From Nymphaea colorata (lineage: Eukaryota > Streptophyta > Magnoliopsida > Nymphaeales > Nymphaeaceae): 64,000 nt of DNA. The stretch lies in the NCBI RefSeq assembly GCF_008831285.2, contig NC_045139.1, forward strand, positions 24,472,412 to 24,536,411, written 5' to 3'. The notes beneath the pieces are model-generated. The model was not told the origin of the DNA. It did no database searches and saw nothing but the letters and a program-made list of their open reading frames with translations. Positions 50,101 to 54,317 of the stretch are shown here, one piece after another; position 1 is the stretch's first letter, and every line of letters begins with the position of its first letter. A program made the translations under genes and the position numbers.

Positions 50101-51291
50101 CACCTAGAACTTGGGTTAGTTTTAGGCCAGATCATTACAGTCAGTAACAGAGCTAAGTTCACTAGACGTGAGGCCTAATGGTAAGGATTGTAATACCTCA
50201 AGTGGTGGAGCAAGACCTAAAAGTAGTCTTACAATGAAGATTTAGGAAAATCTTCAGCAACTTATATACCTATATACCACATGCCTGAGTTATCCTAGTT
50301 CATAGCCTTTTTGGGAATGAACAGAACTTGGCTATGAGGTGAGTTTGGAAATTGGGATCCATCACACTGAACACTCGGATCAGTTTTTGGGCTGAGACAT
50401 GACAGCTTCTGTCATATTAATATTTATTTAATTTGGATGTATTTGTTTCTAACTTTTTCTAATACCTTCACTTTCCTTTTTTTTTTGTCTCATTTTGGAC
50501 AACTTTTTTCACACTACATCTATACAAATAGTTCAACATTGAAAAGTGGATGGCCCAAAGCTCCAAAGTTCCATTTAATATGCATAAACATAGGTTGGTA
50601 CTTATTTCCTACAAATATATCAAAGAATAAGTCATATTAAAGACCTGATAGTGTCGAAAGGTTGAAAAGGGAAAAGCAGCAAAGCCAAATCTACTTTTGA
50701 CAAAAATGAGACTGAAAGGAGGAAGAAAACTTGGATAAATAAATAGATAAGTGAATACAAACATGAAGCAATTATATAATTACCAAATGCACAAGAGATG
50801 TCAATAAAGAGGATGCAGCACAAACCAAGATAAAGTGAAAATGAAGGAAAAGAATGAAAATAAAAACAATTTGTCACTGAATATTAATGGACTACCTCTT
50901 TCCTCTGATAGGCATCACCACTAATTGATGCTGGAGAATCTGAAGGCAGGTGGTAATTTAAGGACTCATAAATGTCTTCAAGGAAGTAAGTTGTCACATG
51001 GTGAAGTCGTCCTTCAGCAGTAATGATGGGGCAACAACCAAAATACTTTGAGAATAGACTAGCATCAGCAGTAGCTGACCTGAGAAATAAGAAAAGTACC
51101 GACTTCTCCATCACATATCAGATTAGCATTTAGTAATGGTTCTCAAAGGACACAGGTCATAAAAACGTAACCATTTGTAGATAACTTTTCCAATAATGAA
51201 TTACATACATAAGGATAACTTTCAACTTTGATGATGATCTGCATGAAGGCTTCTTGATGAGGTCCTTTAACACAATAAGTAGAAAGTCGCC
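8056..51291 (-). CDS. DExH7: DExH-box RNA helicase, DHX29/DExH7-like; 18 exons, both ends missing
   Basis: Eighteen exons on the minus strand join in frame into about 683 codons. They carry, in order: the segment after DEVHER ([12 protein letters not shown]), motif III (SAT), motif IV (GAILIFLPG), motif V ([17 protein letters not shown]), motif VI (QRSGRAGR), HA2 ([14 protein letters not shown], then [17 protein letters not shown]) and the OB-fold region (VEISTS-like strand start [10 protein letters not shown], then LLFGGSV and VDGWLKL). This is the order in DEAH/RHA helicases, and the closest family I know is plant DExH7/DExH4, relatives of animal DHX29, an RNA helicase of translation initiation. 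Exon borders all read AG/GT on the minus strand. The ATP-binding motifs I and II and the N-terminus are not seen to the right, and a short final exon after 8056 was not recognised, so the model is partial. I see no stop or frameshift in the exons, so the gene looks functional where visible. The symbol rests on remembered family similarity. Confidence 0.85.
8179..10287 (-). other. Helicase intron 17
   Basis: 2.1 kb. It contains the hAT-type MITE at 8335-8780; nothing else recognised. Confidence 0.8.
8335..8780. mobile_element. hAT-type MITE, copy 1 (446 bp)
   Basis: Flanked by a perfect 8-bp duplication ATACACGT (8327-8334 and 8781-8788). The ends are CTATGTCACATAGGTACGGG on the left and, reverse complemented, CTAAGTCACATGGGTACTTC on the right. 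Subterminal regions are rich in GGGTACGGGTA motifs and the core is AT-rich. The 8-bp target duplication is characteristic of hAT elements. Three relatives occur in the window. Confidence 0.88.
10288..10380 (-). CDS. Helicase exon 17, OB fold
   Basis: 31 codons: [20 protein letters not shown] then [11 protein letters not shown]. The VFLRD....SP..(I/L)LFGG pattern is the OB fold. Acceptor ATCAG, donor GTATCT. Confidence 0.94.
10381..11147 (-). other. Helicase intron 16
   Basis: 767 bp of AT-rich sequence; nothing else seen. Confidence 0.75.
11148..11363 (-). CDS. Helicase exon 16, OB fold start
   Basis: 72 codons: [18 protein letters not shown], a variable Ser-rich stretch, then [20 protein letters not shown] and LVFLEK. 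AGLYPN and HPSS(I/V)N are the hallmarks of the OB-fold domain of DEAH helicases. Acceptor CCAAG, donor GTAAGA. Confidence 0.95.
11364..12860 (-). other. Helicase intron 15
   Basis: 1.5 kb with one short tandem duplication (11739-11843); nothing else recognised. Confidence 0.75.
11739..11843. repeat. 53-bp imperfect tandem duplication
   Basis: Two units beginning GCACACAAGTA(A/C)AGGAAGCA, at 11739 and 11792, differ by a few substitutions. Confidence 0.75.
12861..12953 (-). CDS. Helicase exon 15
   Basis: 31 codons: [20 protein letters not shown] then [11 protein letters not shown]. It resembles the LD.W..D..QPFN.Y segment just before the OB fold. A 10.7 kb intron filled by a gypsy element separates it from exon 14. 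Acceptor AACAG, donor GTGAAC. Confidence 0.87.
13173..13401. repeat. 113-bp imperfect tandem duplication
   Basis: Units starting CCTCA(G/A)TAGACATTG at 13173 and 13286 share GGATCTAATTTC(C/A)TCGAATGTGG and CTTTATATATA. The second runs into an (AT)n microsatellite. Confidence 0.75.
13402..13460. repeat. (AT)n microsatellite
   Basis: A nearly pure TA run of about 55 bases. Confidence 0.9.
13858..14155 (+). repeat. 5' LTR of the gypsy chromovirus
   Basis: 298 bp, TGTTAGGCAC to GTGTTAACA, matching 22416-22712. The two LTRs differ at a modest number of sites, which suggests an insertion that is not very recent. Confidence 0.93.
14158..14171 (+). other. Primer-binding site
   Basis: TGGTATTAGAGCC lies 2 bases after the LTR and is one base off the common plant initiator-tRNA-Met site TGGTATCAGAGC. 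Confidence 0.8.
14172..15422 (+). pseudogene. gag of the gypsy chromovirus (broken)
   Basis: The frame opens at ATG 14172 ([20 protein letters not shown]), just after the primer site, and meets a TAG at 14283. It continues through [19 protein letters not shown], then shifts frame near 14660. The capsid region resumes at 14676-14990 ([29 protein letters not shown]). A zinc knuckle [15 protein letters not shown] follows near 15187-15231, then [20 protein letters not shown]. This is the normal gag to protease order of gypsy elements. At least one stop and two frame breaks make it non-functional. It ends where a solo LTR has inserted. Confidence 0.85.
15423..18847 (-). mobile_element. Solo LTR (about 393 bp) split by a larger solo LTR
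   Basis: Removing 15423-18847 plus one flank restores the gypsy reading [15 protein letters not shown] across the gap. The insert is bounded by ACCTC (15418-15422) and GCCTC (18848-18852), a 5-bp duplication with one change. On the minus strand it runs TGTTAAGAAATAGG to CATTTTCA, with a TATAAATA box, so it looks like an LTR. It has no internal coding region. After subtracting the 3 kb LTR inside it, about 393 bp remain. Confidence 0.72.
15602..18628 (+). mobile_element. Solo LTR of a Tekay/Del-like gypsy (3.0 kb)
   Basis: Runs TGTGACGCTCG to GGGTGTGACA and is flanked by a perfect 5-bp duplication GAACT (15597-15601 and 18629-18633). It is similar along its whole length to the 5' LTR at 57945-60926, including shared GGGTCGGGTCAGGGTCCAGA, AGGCACGTGT-like and ATGAGGCGGGGTATCGAGTC segments. 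No internal region is present, so this is a recombined solo LTR. Open frames in its GC-rich and CT-rich parts are not genes. Confidence 0.9.
18848..20790 (+). pseudogene. Protease, reverse transcriptase and RNase H of the gypsy chromovirus (broken)
   Basis: The protease active-site motif [12 protein letters not shown] lies near 18870-18905. An open segment at 18932-19741 holds the end of protease and the first RT blocks ([53 protein letters not shown]). A TGA then interrupts it. RT continues ([20 protein letters not shown]), with a T-rich expansion at about 19885-19920 just before DDILVFS. RNase H is at 20286-20489 ([29 protein letters not shown]). Stops and small indels make it inactive. Confidence 0.9.
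20791..22365 (+). pseudogene. Integrase and chromodomain of the gypsy chromovirus (broken)
   Basis: An HHCC-like zinc-finger region is at 20850-21010 ([21 protein letters not shown]). The core domain resumes after a MITE at 21369 ([36 protein letters not shown]). The C-terminal part reads [11 protein letters not shown] (22139-22171), and the chromodomain ends at 22365 ([20 protein letters not shown]). Several stops and a frame change near 21950 disable it. In chromoviruses the chromodomain binds chromatin marks and steers integration. Confidence 0.88.
21051..21327. mobile_element. MITE in the integrase region (277 bp, hAT-like)
   Basis: It interrupts the integrase reading [14 protein letters not shown] between the codons for Pro and Leu. 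It is bounded by AGCCATTA (21043-21050) and AGTCATTA (21328-21335), an 8-bp duplication with one change. The ends are rich in GGGCC/GGCCC and the core is almost pure A/T. A similar sequence occurs at 47189-47469. Confidence 0.75.
22416..22712 (+). repeat. 3' LTR of the gypsy chromovirus
   Basis: 297 bp matching 13858-14155. The purine tract ATTGGGGGATATAG precedes it. Confidence 0.93.
22959..23331. mobile_element. hAT-type MITE, copy 2 (373 bp)
   Basis: Opposite orientation to copy 1, sharing CACATG(A/G)GTACTTCA(A/G)TAAGGTC and AAAATGGGTACTT. The right end reads CCCATGTGAGTTAG. It is bounded by CTGATCAT (22951-22958) and ATGATCAT (23332-23339), an 8-bp duplication with one change. Confidence 0.8.
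23647..23707 (-). CDS. Helicase exon 14
   Basis: Starts with A completing Arg, then [20 protein letters not shown], matching the RDMR.QF..LL..IG segment of DExH7-type proteins. Acceptor AACAG, donor GTATAA. Confidence 0.9.
23708..25511 (-). other. Helicase intron 13
   Basis: 1.8 kb. The stretch 25040-25290 has LTR-like features (TATAAAAGAGGG box), but I found no duplicated ends. Nothing else recognised. Confidence 0.6.
25512..25582 (-). CDS. Helicase exon 13
   Basis: [20 protein letters not shown] then YTI and two bases (AG) of an Arg codon completed in exon 14. F(C)..FLS...M is conserved after HA2. Acceptor CTGCAG, donor GTCTAG. Confidence 0.9.
25787..25927 (-). CDS. Helicase exon 12, HA2 end
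   Basis: 47 codons with [13 protein letters not shown] and [14 protein letters not shown], the SDH(L)....AY..W signature that ends HA2. Acceptor TGCAG, donor GTAAAG. Confidence 0.92.
26020..26118 (-). CDS. Helicase exon 11, HA2
   Basis: 33 codons: [20 protein letters not shown] then [13 protein letters not shown]. It follows exon 10 in frame across a 12.9 kb intron. Acceptor TTGCAG, donor GTTTTA. Confidence 0.93.
26612..26681. repeat. (AT)n, (TATG)n and (CA)n microsatellite cluster
   Basis: A TA run, then TATGTATG repeats, then CACACACA. Confidence 0.85.
26868..27086. mobile_element. hAT-type MITE, copy 3 (219 bp)
   Basis: Left end CTATGTCACATAGATGCGGG, right end CATACCCGCACCTGTGTATC. It is bounded by TTCTAAAT and TTCCAAAT (27087-27094), an 8-bp duplication with one change. 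The shortest member of the family. Confidence 0.72.
28135..28170. repeat. (AT)n microsatellite at the copia insertion point
   Basis: A TA run that stops at the copia pair and resumes as ATATATATATT at 38419, so it was split by the insertion. Confidence 0.85.
28173..28423 (-). repeat. 3' LTR of copia A (251 bp)
   Basis: Matches the 5' LTR except that it lacks 35 bp. The missing piece lies between two ACCT repeats in the longer copy, so it looks like a short-homology deletion. Confidence 0.93.
28424..31144 (-). CDS. Copia A pol: integrase, reverse transcriptase, RNase H
   Basis: An uninterrupted frame of about 900 codons. It begins with the integrase core ([57 protein letters not shown]), which uses the D,D(35)E layout. 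RT follows ([69 protein letters not shown]). RNase H ends it ([34 protein letters not shown]). All catalytic motifs look intact, including YVDD. It is separated from the protease frame by a single TAG at 31145-31147, where relatives have Gln (VCQLSKHVRA in the expected reading). It is therefore nearly, but not fully, intact. Copia polyproteins make the enzymes for reverse transcription and insertion of the element. Confidence 0.93.
31145..32026 (-). CDS. Copia A protease and pre-integrase segment (broken frame)
   Basis: The useful part starts near 31770 in this frame: [18 protein letters not shown] is the aspartic protease active site, and [20 protein letters not shown] is the GAG-pre-integrase zinc-binding region. 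It ends at the TAG that separates it from integrase. Gag is in another frame upstream, so a one-base shift lies near 31745-31770. The upstream part of this open frame is only the antiphase of gag. Confidence 0.85.
   Translation of the reverse strand: MTPVTGLVPRPLLAVLLCLDHALLGDVHIVTNQDILLTSVGIFTLRRDLFVVALRLVGEVLLCRTQLRVVLQVVKNRGFPLIKSRNYKLTSVAFDTSTSDGAKLAQALVATSDQGNSSPGDWIVDSGATHHMTGDPKMFQEYKLTSGQQRVSMADGSSISVAGKGSFSLLNKYCLHNALHVPNIPVNLLSVSSITKELNCNLIFSADRCLLQDLGTGQKIGIGSAIDGLYRMPVQVASALISATSGQLSDVEDRSAIMRWHERLGHLPFQLIKQLFPKMFRSVSLDTFACEVC
31743..32708 (-). CDS. Copia A gag
   Basis: About 320 codons. [20 protein letters not shown] is the N-terminal gag motif of copia elements. [12 protein letters not shown] and [17 protein letters not shown] lie in the middle, and a zinc knuckle [20 protein letters not shown] near residues 250-270. 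It starts about 330 bases after the primer site. It ends in [16 protein letters not shown], where pol should continue after a frame change. Confidence 0.9.
   Translation of the reverse strand: MMAEELAPKSDMAFDAGSAPKSEILPVQVTPIRLTKDNYLSWSAALEIGITSRGRLSYITGDKPAPNKTDPQWATWVLEDSQVKVWIISSVSADIQPLILRKPTSFDMWTVLARMYGRKKRVLRTYQIKRSIYSLKQGDLSDASFYAALKTKWEELDYHVNDNWDCGSDHARYWEKEWMDRTFLFLGGLRDEFESIRSQILNCDEIPGIEDVYARVESEEQRRQVMQIDPSHGTGPSAFVSRSSVSGPRPVRRCTHCHKSGHSVDFCWDLHPEKRLVRGRPPSSRRGPLVQDSTQSGSSSGEKSRLSPDQIKELQAYISRL
33025..33042 (-). other. Primer-binding site of copia A
   Basis: TGGTATCAGAGCCGTGAG directly abuts the 5' LTR, matching the plant initiator-tRNA-Met site. Confidence 0.9.
33043..33328 (-). 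repeat. 5' LTR of copia A (286 bp)
   Basis: TGTTAAAATAG to TTTCTACA on the minus strand. It carries 35 bp that the other LTR lacks. Confidence 0.93.
33329..33568 (-). repeat. 3' LTR of copia B
   Basis: 240 bp, nearly identical to 38179-38418. The outermost dinucleotide is changed (TA for TG on the plus strand). Confidence 0.92.
33569..36840 (-). pseudogene. Copia B pol (protease, integrase, RT, RNase H), broken
   Basis: Protease [20 protein letters not shown] opens at about 36800. Pre-integrase [20 protein letters not shown] and integrase core [20 protein letters not shown] follow. A frameshift at a G run near 35910 splits integrase, which resumes as [20 protein letters not shown] from 35899. 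There are stops near 35318 and at about 35020. RT N-terminal half is at 35017-34685 ([31 protein letters not shown]), then a frame change, and RT/RNase H at 34540-33563 ([41 protein letters not shown]). At least four lesions: not functional. Confidence 0.92.
36841..37819 (-). pseudogene. Copia B gag, broken
   Basis: Starts at ATG 37819 ([20 protein letters not shown]) and contains [21 protein letters not shown] frame change near 37520-37540 joins to [18 protein letters not shown]. The zinc knuckle reads [24 protein letters not shown] at about 36853 follows DVNQTETPD before the protease, in the same frame as pol. Similar in layout to copia A gag. Confidence 0.88.
38162..38178 (-). other. Primer-binding site of copia B
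   Basis: TGGTATCAGAGCCGGCG directly abuts the 5' LTR. Confidence 0.9.
38179..38418 (-). repeat. 5' LTR of copia B
   Basis: TGTTGACAGATATTGG to GTGTTCCTACA on the minus strand. Clearly related to the LTRs of copia C at 55931 and 57744. Confidence 0.93.
38985..39068 (-). CDS. Helicase exon 10, HA2
   Basis: 28 codons: [20 protein letters not shown] then PVDIKVGK, the most recognisable HA2 motif (LTPLGxxLAxLPVD). Acceptor TGTAG, donor GTCTGT. Confidence 0.94.
39173..40803 (-). mobile_element. Non-autonomous LTR retrotransposon (1.6 kb)
   Basis: Two LTRs of 273 bp (39173-39445 and 40531-40803), a perfect 5-bp duplication GACAT (39168-39172 and 40804-40808), and a primer-site-like ACTGGTATGAGAGCGAGG next to the 5' LTR. 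The CTAGGGGAGTT tract precedes the 3' LTR. The LTR ends form a short inverted repeat TGATGCAAG. About 1.1 kb of internal DNA holds a gag-like fragment but no RT or integrase. The tail just before the 3' LTR resembles the end of gypsy elements, so this may be a deleted gypsy derivative. Confidence 0.87.
40028..40530 (-). pseudogene. Gag-like coiled-coil fragment in the non-autonomous element
   Basis: The frame running out of the 5' LTR reads [40 protein letters not shown] and [12 protein letters not shown]. This is a helical, heptad-like segment similar to the N-terminal part of some plant gypsy gag proteins. No start codon after the primer site is clear, and no zinc knuckle is seen. A low-confidence functional reading. 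Confidence 0.5.
41748..41804 (-). CDS. Helicase exon 9, HA2
   Basis: 19 codons, [19 protein letters not shown], matching the A(L/M)xPP...AI..L segment of HA2. Acceptor AACAG, donor GTTCAT. The following 2.7 kb intron carries a 1.6 kb LTR element. Confidence 0.9.
41934..42023 (-). CDS. Helicase exon 8, start of HA2
   Basis: 30 codons: [20 protein letters not shown] then [12 protein letters not shown](I/L)xR..L....L.IK..G is the winged-helix/HA2 boundary of DEAH helicases. Acceptor TTAAG, donor GTGATA. Confidence 0.93.
42154..42294 (-). CDS. Helicase exon 7, motif VI
   Basis: 47 codons: [17 protein letters not shown], then [18 protein letters not shown] and [20 protein letters not shown] is helicase motif VI with its two catalytic arginines. 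Acceptor GGTAG, donor GTGCTA. Confidence 0.94.
42295..42877 (-). other. Helicase intron 6
   Basis: 583 bp, AT-rich, nothing else seen. Confidence 0.8.
42878..42982 (-). CDS. Helicase exon 6, motif V
   Basis: 35 codons beginning [20 protein letters not shown] (motif V), then [14 protein letters not shown]. Many homologues have ATNIAETS; here the Asn is Asp. Acceptor CTCAG, donor GTGTGT. A 5.3 kb intron separates it from exon 5. Confidence 0.93.
43502..43823. mobile_element. hAT-type MITE, copy 4 (322 bp)
   Basis: Left end CTATGTCACATGGGTACTTC, right end AGCACCCATGTGACATAG. It is bounded by CTTACTTG (43494-43501) and CTTATTTG (43824-43831), an 8-bp duplication with one change. Confidence 0.8.
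46693..47183 (-). mobile_element. Probable solo LTR (491 bp)
   Basis: On the minus strand it runs TGTTAGAATGTTTG to GATTTACA, with a TATAAATA box. It is bounded by GTCAG (46688-46692) and GTCGG (47184-47188), a 5-bp duplication with one change. It shares an inverted CCAACGGCTAG/CTAGCCGTTGG block with the split solo LTR at 15423-18847. It contains an (AT)n run at 47126-47162. Confidence 0.62.
47189..47469. mobile_element. MITE-like sequence with GGGCCC ends and an A/T core
   Basis: Resembles 21051-21327: ends rich in GGGCCC and GGCCCGG, a nearly pure A/T centre, and an end reading GTGCTCACCCCTAG, whose complement CTAGGGGTGAGCAC is typical of hAT-like MITEs. I could not fix a target duplication. 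Confidence 0.55.
48263..48415 (-). CDS. Helicase exon 5, RecA2
   Basis: 51 codons: [15 protein letters not shown], then [19 protein letters not shown] and PPDGIRK. The LHS..S..QQ..VF pattern is the conserved segment before motif V in DEAH helicases. Acceptor TTGCAG, donor GTGCGA. Confidence 0.9.
48529..48630 (-). CDS. Helicase exon 4, motif IV
   Basis: 34 codons from [20 protein letters not shown] to GAILIFLP, the start of RecA2 with motif IV. Acceptor TGCGCAG, donor GTGAGG. The flanking introns are short (72 and 113 bp). Confidence 0.88.
48703..48855 (-). CDS. Helicase exon 3, linker
   Basis: 51 codons including [20 protein letters not shown], which resembles the plant DExH7 linker between motif III and RecA2. 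Acceptor GTCAG and donor GTGCAG. Whole codons at both ends. The intron before it (48856-50895) is 2.0 kb. Confidence 0.78.
48856..50895 (-). other. Helicase intron 2 (2.0 kb)
   Basis: AT-rich. Two diverged copies of a sequence of about 200 bases (around 49960-50150 and 50190-50400) share GACCTAAAAGTAGT-like and GGATCCAT(T/C) segments. No gene recognised. Confidence 0.65.
50896..51079 (-). CDS. Helicase exon 2, motif III
   Basis: Starts with the G that completes Met, then [19 protein letters not shown] (motif III SAT) and [18 protein letters not shown], typical of the RecA1-RecA2 junction of DHX29-type helicases. Acceptor CAG is at 51080 and donor GTAGTC at 50895. Confidence 0.88.
51209..51291 (-). 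CDS. Helicase exon 1 (first visible)
   Basis: Encodes [12 protein letters not shown] followed by a Lys/Ser-rich stretch and KLKVILM, the segment between motif II (DEVHER) and motif III in DEAH helicases. Acceptor AG lies at 51292-51293 and donor GTATGT starts at 51208. It ends after two bases of the Met codon (AT), which the next exon completes with G. The exon with the DEVH box should lie upstream, but I did not find it. Confidence 0.8.
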
Positions 51292-52062
51292 CTGTTATTG
51301 ACAGTGAGGAAAATCATGAGCCCTTGCAAGACTGATTGGGCACATCCATGACTATTCAAGTTCAAACAGCCATATGACACTATATTTTGACTAATTATTT
51401 ATGCCCTGGAACATTGTGTAATGGCACTTAGGTCATTAAACATGTGATGTACATGGCATTTATATAAAAGTTTCCAGAGTATGGTACTTTAATAACTCTA
51501 ATTAAAGAGAATTAGTTATAAATTCAATCTCTCTCTCGATCAAAAGCCAAATTTTTCTATCTTCCTCGTTAATAGTCCAACCCTTCTCTCACTCTCAGCA
51601 TTGAAACATGGCAAATCAATTATATTTTCCTAATGTCAATTCTATTAAAAATATCCTTTTTGCTGAACAAATTAATTACATGCATTATGTACATCATGAG
51701 CCTATCTTCCACGTCTGTGCAGATTGCAATCCTCTTAACTATCTCAACAAGCTTATTAACCATTCAATTTTCGCTACAGAGGACTTGAGGAACAAATAAA
51801 TAGAATATAGGACAAAGAAAGCAAGAGAGTGAAAAGATTGCAACCAACTTTAAATTAAACAGAGAATAGTACAATAGAACAAGTCTGGAAGCTCAAGACT
51901 TAGAGTTAGGCAACATCTTGAATCTTGTCAAATGTAGTTTGGCACCTAGGCGGTGATGCGGACCTGCCTTGGACTGCATTCACTTTGTTGCTACTTGGCC
52001 TGATCAATGGCAGCCATACTCAGTGAGCCATGGCAAGAGCATTTTAAGAAGCCAAATTGCCA
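51292..52062. other. No gene recognised between exon 1 and the plastid insert
   Basis: The exon carrying DEVHER should precede exon 1, but no match is found here. A short open frame at 51608-51799 has no recognisable motif. Confidence 0.5.
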
Positions 52063-52413
52063 ACTTATAGATTGAGCAGCAGCTCGTAAACTACCTGAAA
52101 AGGAATATTTATTATTTGATCCATATCCGAACATAAGAAGTCCGATAGGGGCAATACTTGAAATAGCGATCCATAGAGAAACGCCTATACTGAGATCGGT
52201 TAGTACAAGGTGATGGCCAAAGGGAATTACTGAATAGCTACGTAGAATTGATACAACCGCTACGGATGGGCCGACACTAAATAAACGAATATCTCCTCTA
52301 GATGGAAGATCTTCTTTGAAAAGTAGTTTGACCCCATCCGCTAGAGCTTGAAGAATACCCAAGGGGCCGACATACTCAGGACCAATTCGTCATTGTATCC
52401 CTGCAGATATTTT
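52063..52413 (-). pseudogene. ndhA: Plastid ndhA fragment (exon 1 part)
   Basis: On the minus strand it reads ISAGIQ, stop, [19 protein letters not shown], then [31 protein letters not shown] and [18 protein letters not shown]. This is plastid NDH subunit A (NdhA, a membrane subunit of the NADH dehydrogenase-like complex). There is an in-frame TGA in place of Gln, and several substitutions. It is cut at both ends, so it is a non-functional organelle-derived copy. Confidence 0.93.
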
Positions 52414-52711
52414 TCTTTCTTGCTTATTTCGACGATCCACGATACAGAAGAAGCAGTTTGGGAATACCAAACATGGCATCATAGAGGTCGATTCAATCGT
52501 CAAAAAAGAGGGTCTGATTGAGTATCAAAGACCAAAAGAATCTAGACCAAAGTATCAAATGAAAGTAGATCGATTTTTTGTCATTCCCGAAGAAGTCCAT
52601 ATCTTGCCTGGGTCTTCAATCATAATGGTACGGAACAATATTATCATTGGAGTAGATACATGAATCACGTTTAATACAAGAAGCCCAATAGGTGGCTTGG
52701 TCCAAATAGAA
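52414..52711 (+). pseudogene. rpoC2: Plastid rpoC2 fragment
   Basis: It reads [17 protein letters not shown], then after a one-base loss [57 protein letters not shown] and, after a TGA, ITFNTRSPIGGLV. This is an internal part of plastid RNA polymerase subunit beta'' (RpoC2). The frameshift near 52470 and the stop show it is not functional. It lies head to head with the ndhA fragment, although the two genes are far apart in usual plastid genomes. Confidence 0.9.
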
Positions 52712-53810
52712 AACCCCATCCAGTACATCTAGAGGAGGCTAGCGTAGAAAGCTACAAGATCCCAAGACCTAGTTGACCCTTGGCCACCCCAACTCGTCCA
52801 ACCCATTGCCCCACATGATCTCTCAGCCCAAGCCAAGCAGACCACGGGGCCCAAGCCACCTCCAGCTGAGTCCATTGCAAATAGGCACCTAGTGTAGGAG
52901 ACGATCCAGTCAGCCAACTTGCCGCCTAGTCAGCAACTACAAGGGGCGAGGTTCTGTTCTACAGAAATCTAGATTCAGCCCCACACGCATCACGTGTGGA
53001 GCCTCAGCCCCACACGCATCACGTGAGTGGATGCGCTTTCCAAATTAGGCACGCCACACCCATGCCCTCCCTGCCACGTCTATGCCACCCGGCCACCAGC
53101 TCACCCATGTGGGCCCCTTCCTCATGCACAAAAGATCTGGATGGGCTCCCTATTTGGAAACCCCCTTGTTTCCAGCCATCCAGATGAATCTGGCCAATTG
53201 GAGATGCAAATCTACCTAGCCTCATGGCACCACCTCACCTAAGCCAATCAAAGCAAATTTACTGCATTTCTATTGTTTTTTTTTTCCTTGTATTGTGTGA
53301 CCCTCTCTATAAGGAGGGCTGAACCTTGCCATTTGGATCATAAAATTTGAGGAATGAAAGATTAGCGTTAGATTTCTCTCCCACTCTCTCATCTCCTTCC
53401 TTTGCATGTCCTATGAGAGCACCGCCGTGCCGACCACCCGCTGCTGCACCCTTGCAGCCACCGCCATTCAAGGTGTGGATCTCGCTCTATCTTTGTCCTC
53501 AATCCAAAACCATCCACCGTCGCATGGCAAGGTCCGTCTGTCACAACTCCACCCTGGACACAGAGCTTTCTCACATAATCATGCGCTCCAGGCCCTGATC
53601 TACTCTGTCATTGCAAGATTCGGCCGATTGGAAGACCTGTAGATCGTGTTCTGCAGAAAACCAGATCTAGGTTTCACTTCCTCGATAGATTGACCTAAGC
53701 AAAAGATATCAGATCTCCATGAGCCTATACTAAAGCTCTTGAAATTAACTTTCGAACAAGATATTACTTACCTCACCTATAATTGATTCATGCTGGCAGC
53801 TGTTTTCCCA
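52712..53810. other. LTR-like and low-copy mosaic, no gene
   Basis: It has a retroelement-like promoter stretch (CTCTCTATAAGGAGGGC near 53303) followed by GAATGAAAG. A 29-bp tandem repeat starts CAGCCCCACACGCATCACGT at 52976 and 53005. A short copy of the GAGGTTCTGTTCTACAGAAA motif is at about 52949. Open frames on both strands show no family motifs. Confidence 0.5.
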
Positions 53811-54317
53811 AAGTCGAGGTTCTGTTCTACAGAAATCTAGATTCAGGCATCATTTTTCTCAGTAGTTCATCCCAGGAAAACGTCAGATTCTCGTGTGCCT
53901 ATAGTCGTTGGAAAGCTCATGAAATTATCATTATAATGAGCTACCACATGCCTTGATTGGAGTTCAGACGAGAGAGATGCCATCTTCTTAATCTGGATGA
54001 CCGTGCACCGGCCAGAACCTTCTTTTAATCAACGGCTAGTTGGTAAATTGATATACCTCACTCTGACTAGACCAGATATCCCCTTTGCTGTAAATGTGAT
54101 GAGCCAGTTTATGCATGCACCCAAAGTCGAGGTTCTGTTCTACAGAAATCTAGATTCAGGCATCATTTTTCTCAGTAGTTCATCCCAAGAAAACGTCAGA
54201 TTCTCGTGTGCCTATAGTCGTTGGAAAGCTCATGAAATTATCATTATAATGAGCTACCACATGCCTTGATTGGAGTTCAGACGAGAGAGGTGCCGTCTTC
54301 TTAATCTGGATGACCGT
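53811..54317. repeat. 195-bp direct repeat flanking a copia RT fragment
   Basis: Two copies of about 195 bp, 53811-54005 and 54123-54317, begin AAAGTCGAGGTTCTGTTC and end TTAATCTGGATGACCGTG. They differ at only a few sites. A more diverged relative lies at about 53640-53790. The 117 bp between the two copies contain a copia reverse transcriptase fragment. Confidence 0.85.
54022..54122 (+). pseudogene. Copia reverse transcriptase fragment (short)
   Basis: It reads [20 protein letters not shown] then [10 protein letters not shown], and is almost identical at DNA level to 57070-57160 in copia C. It is about 100 bp and lies exactly between the two 195-bp repeats. Confidence 0.87.

Noticed and set aside
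53019-53598. Open frames with Pro/His-rich peptides on both strands
   Set aside because: They overlap each other in opposite strands within an LTR-like stretch with a 29-bp tandem repeat. No family motifs.
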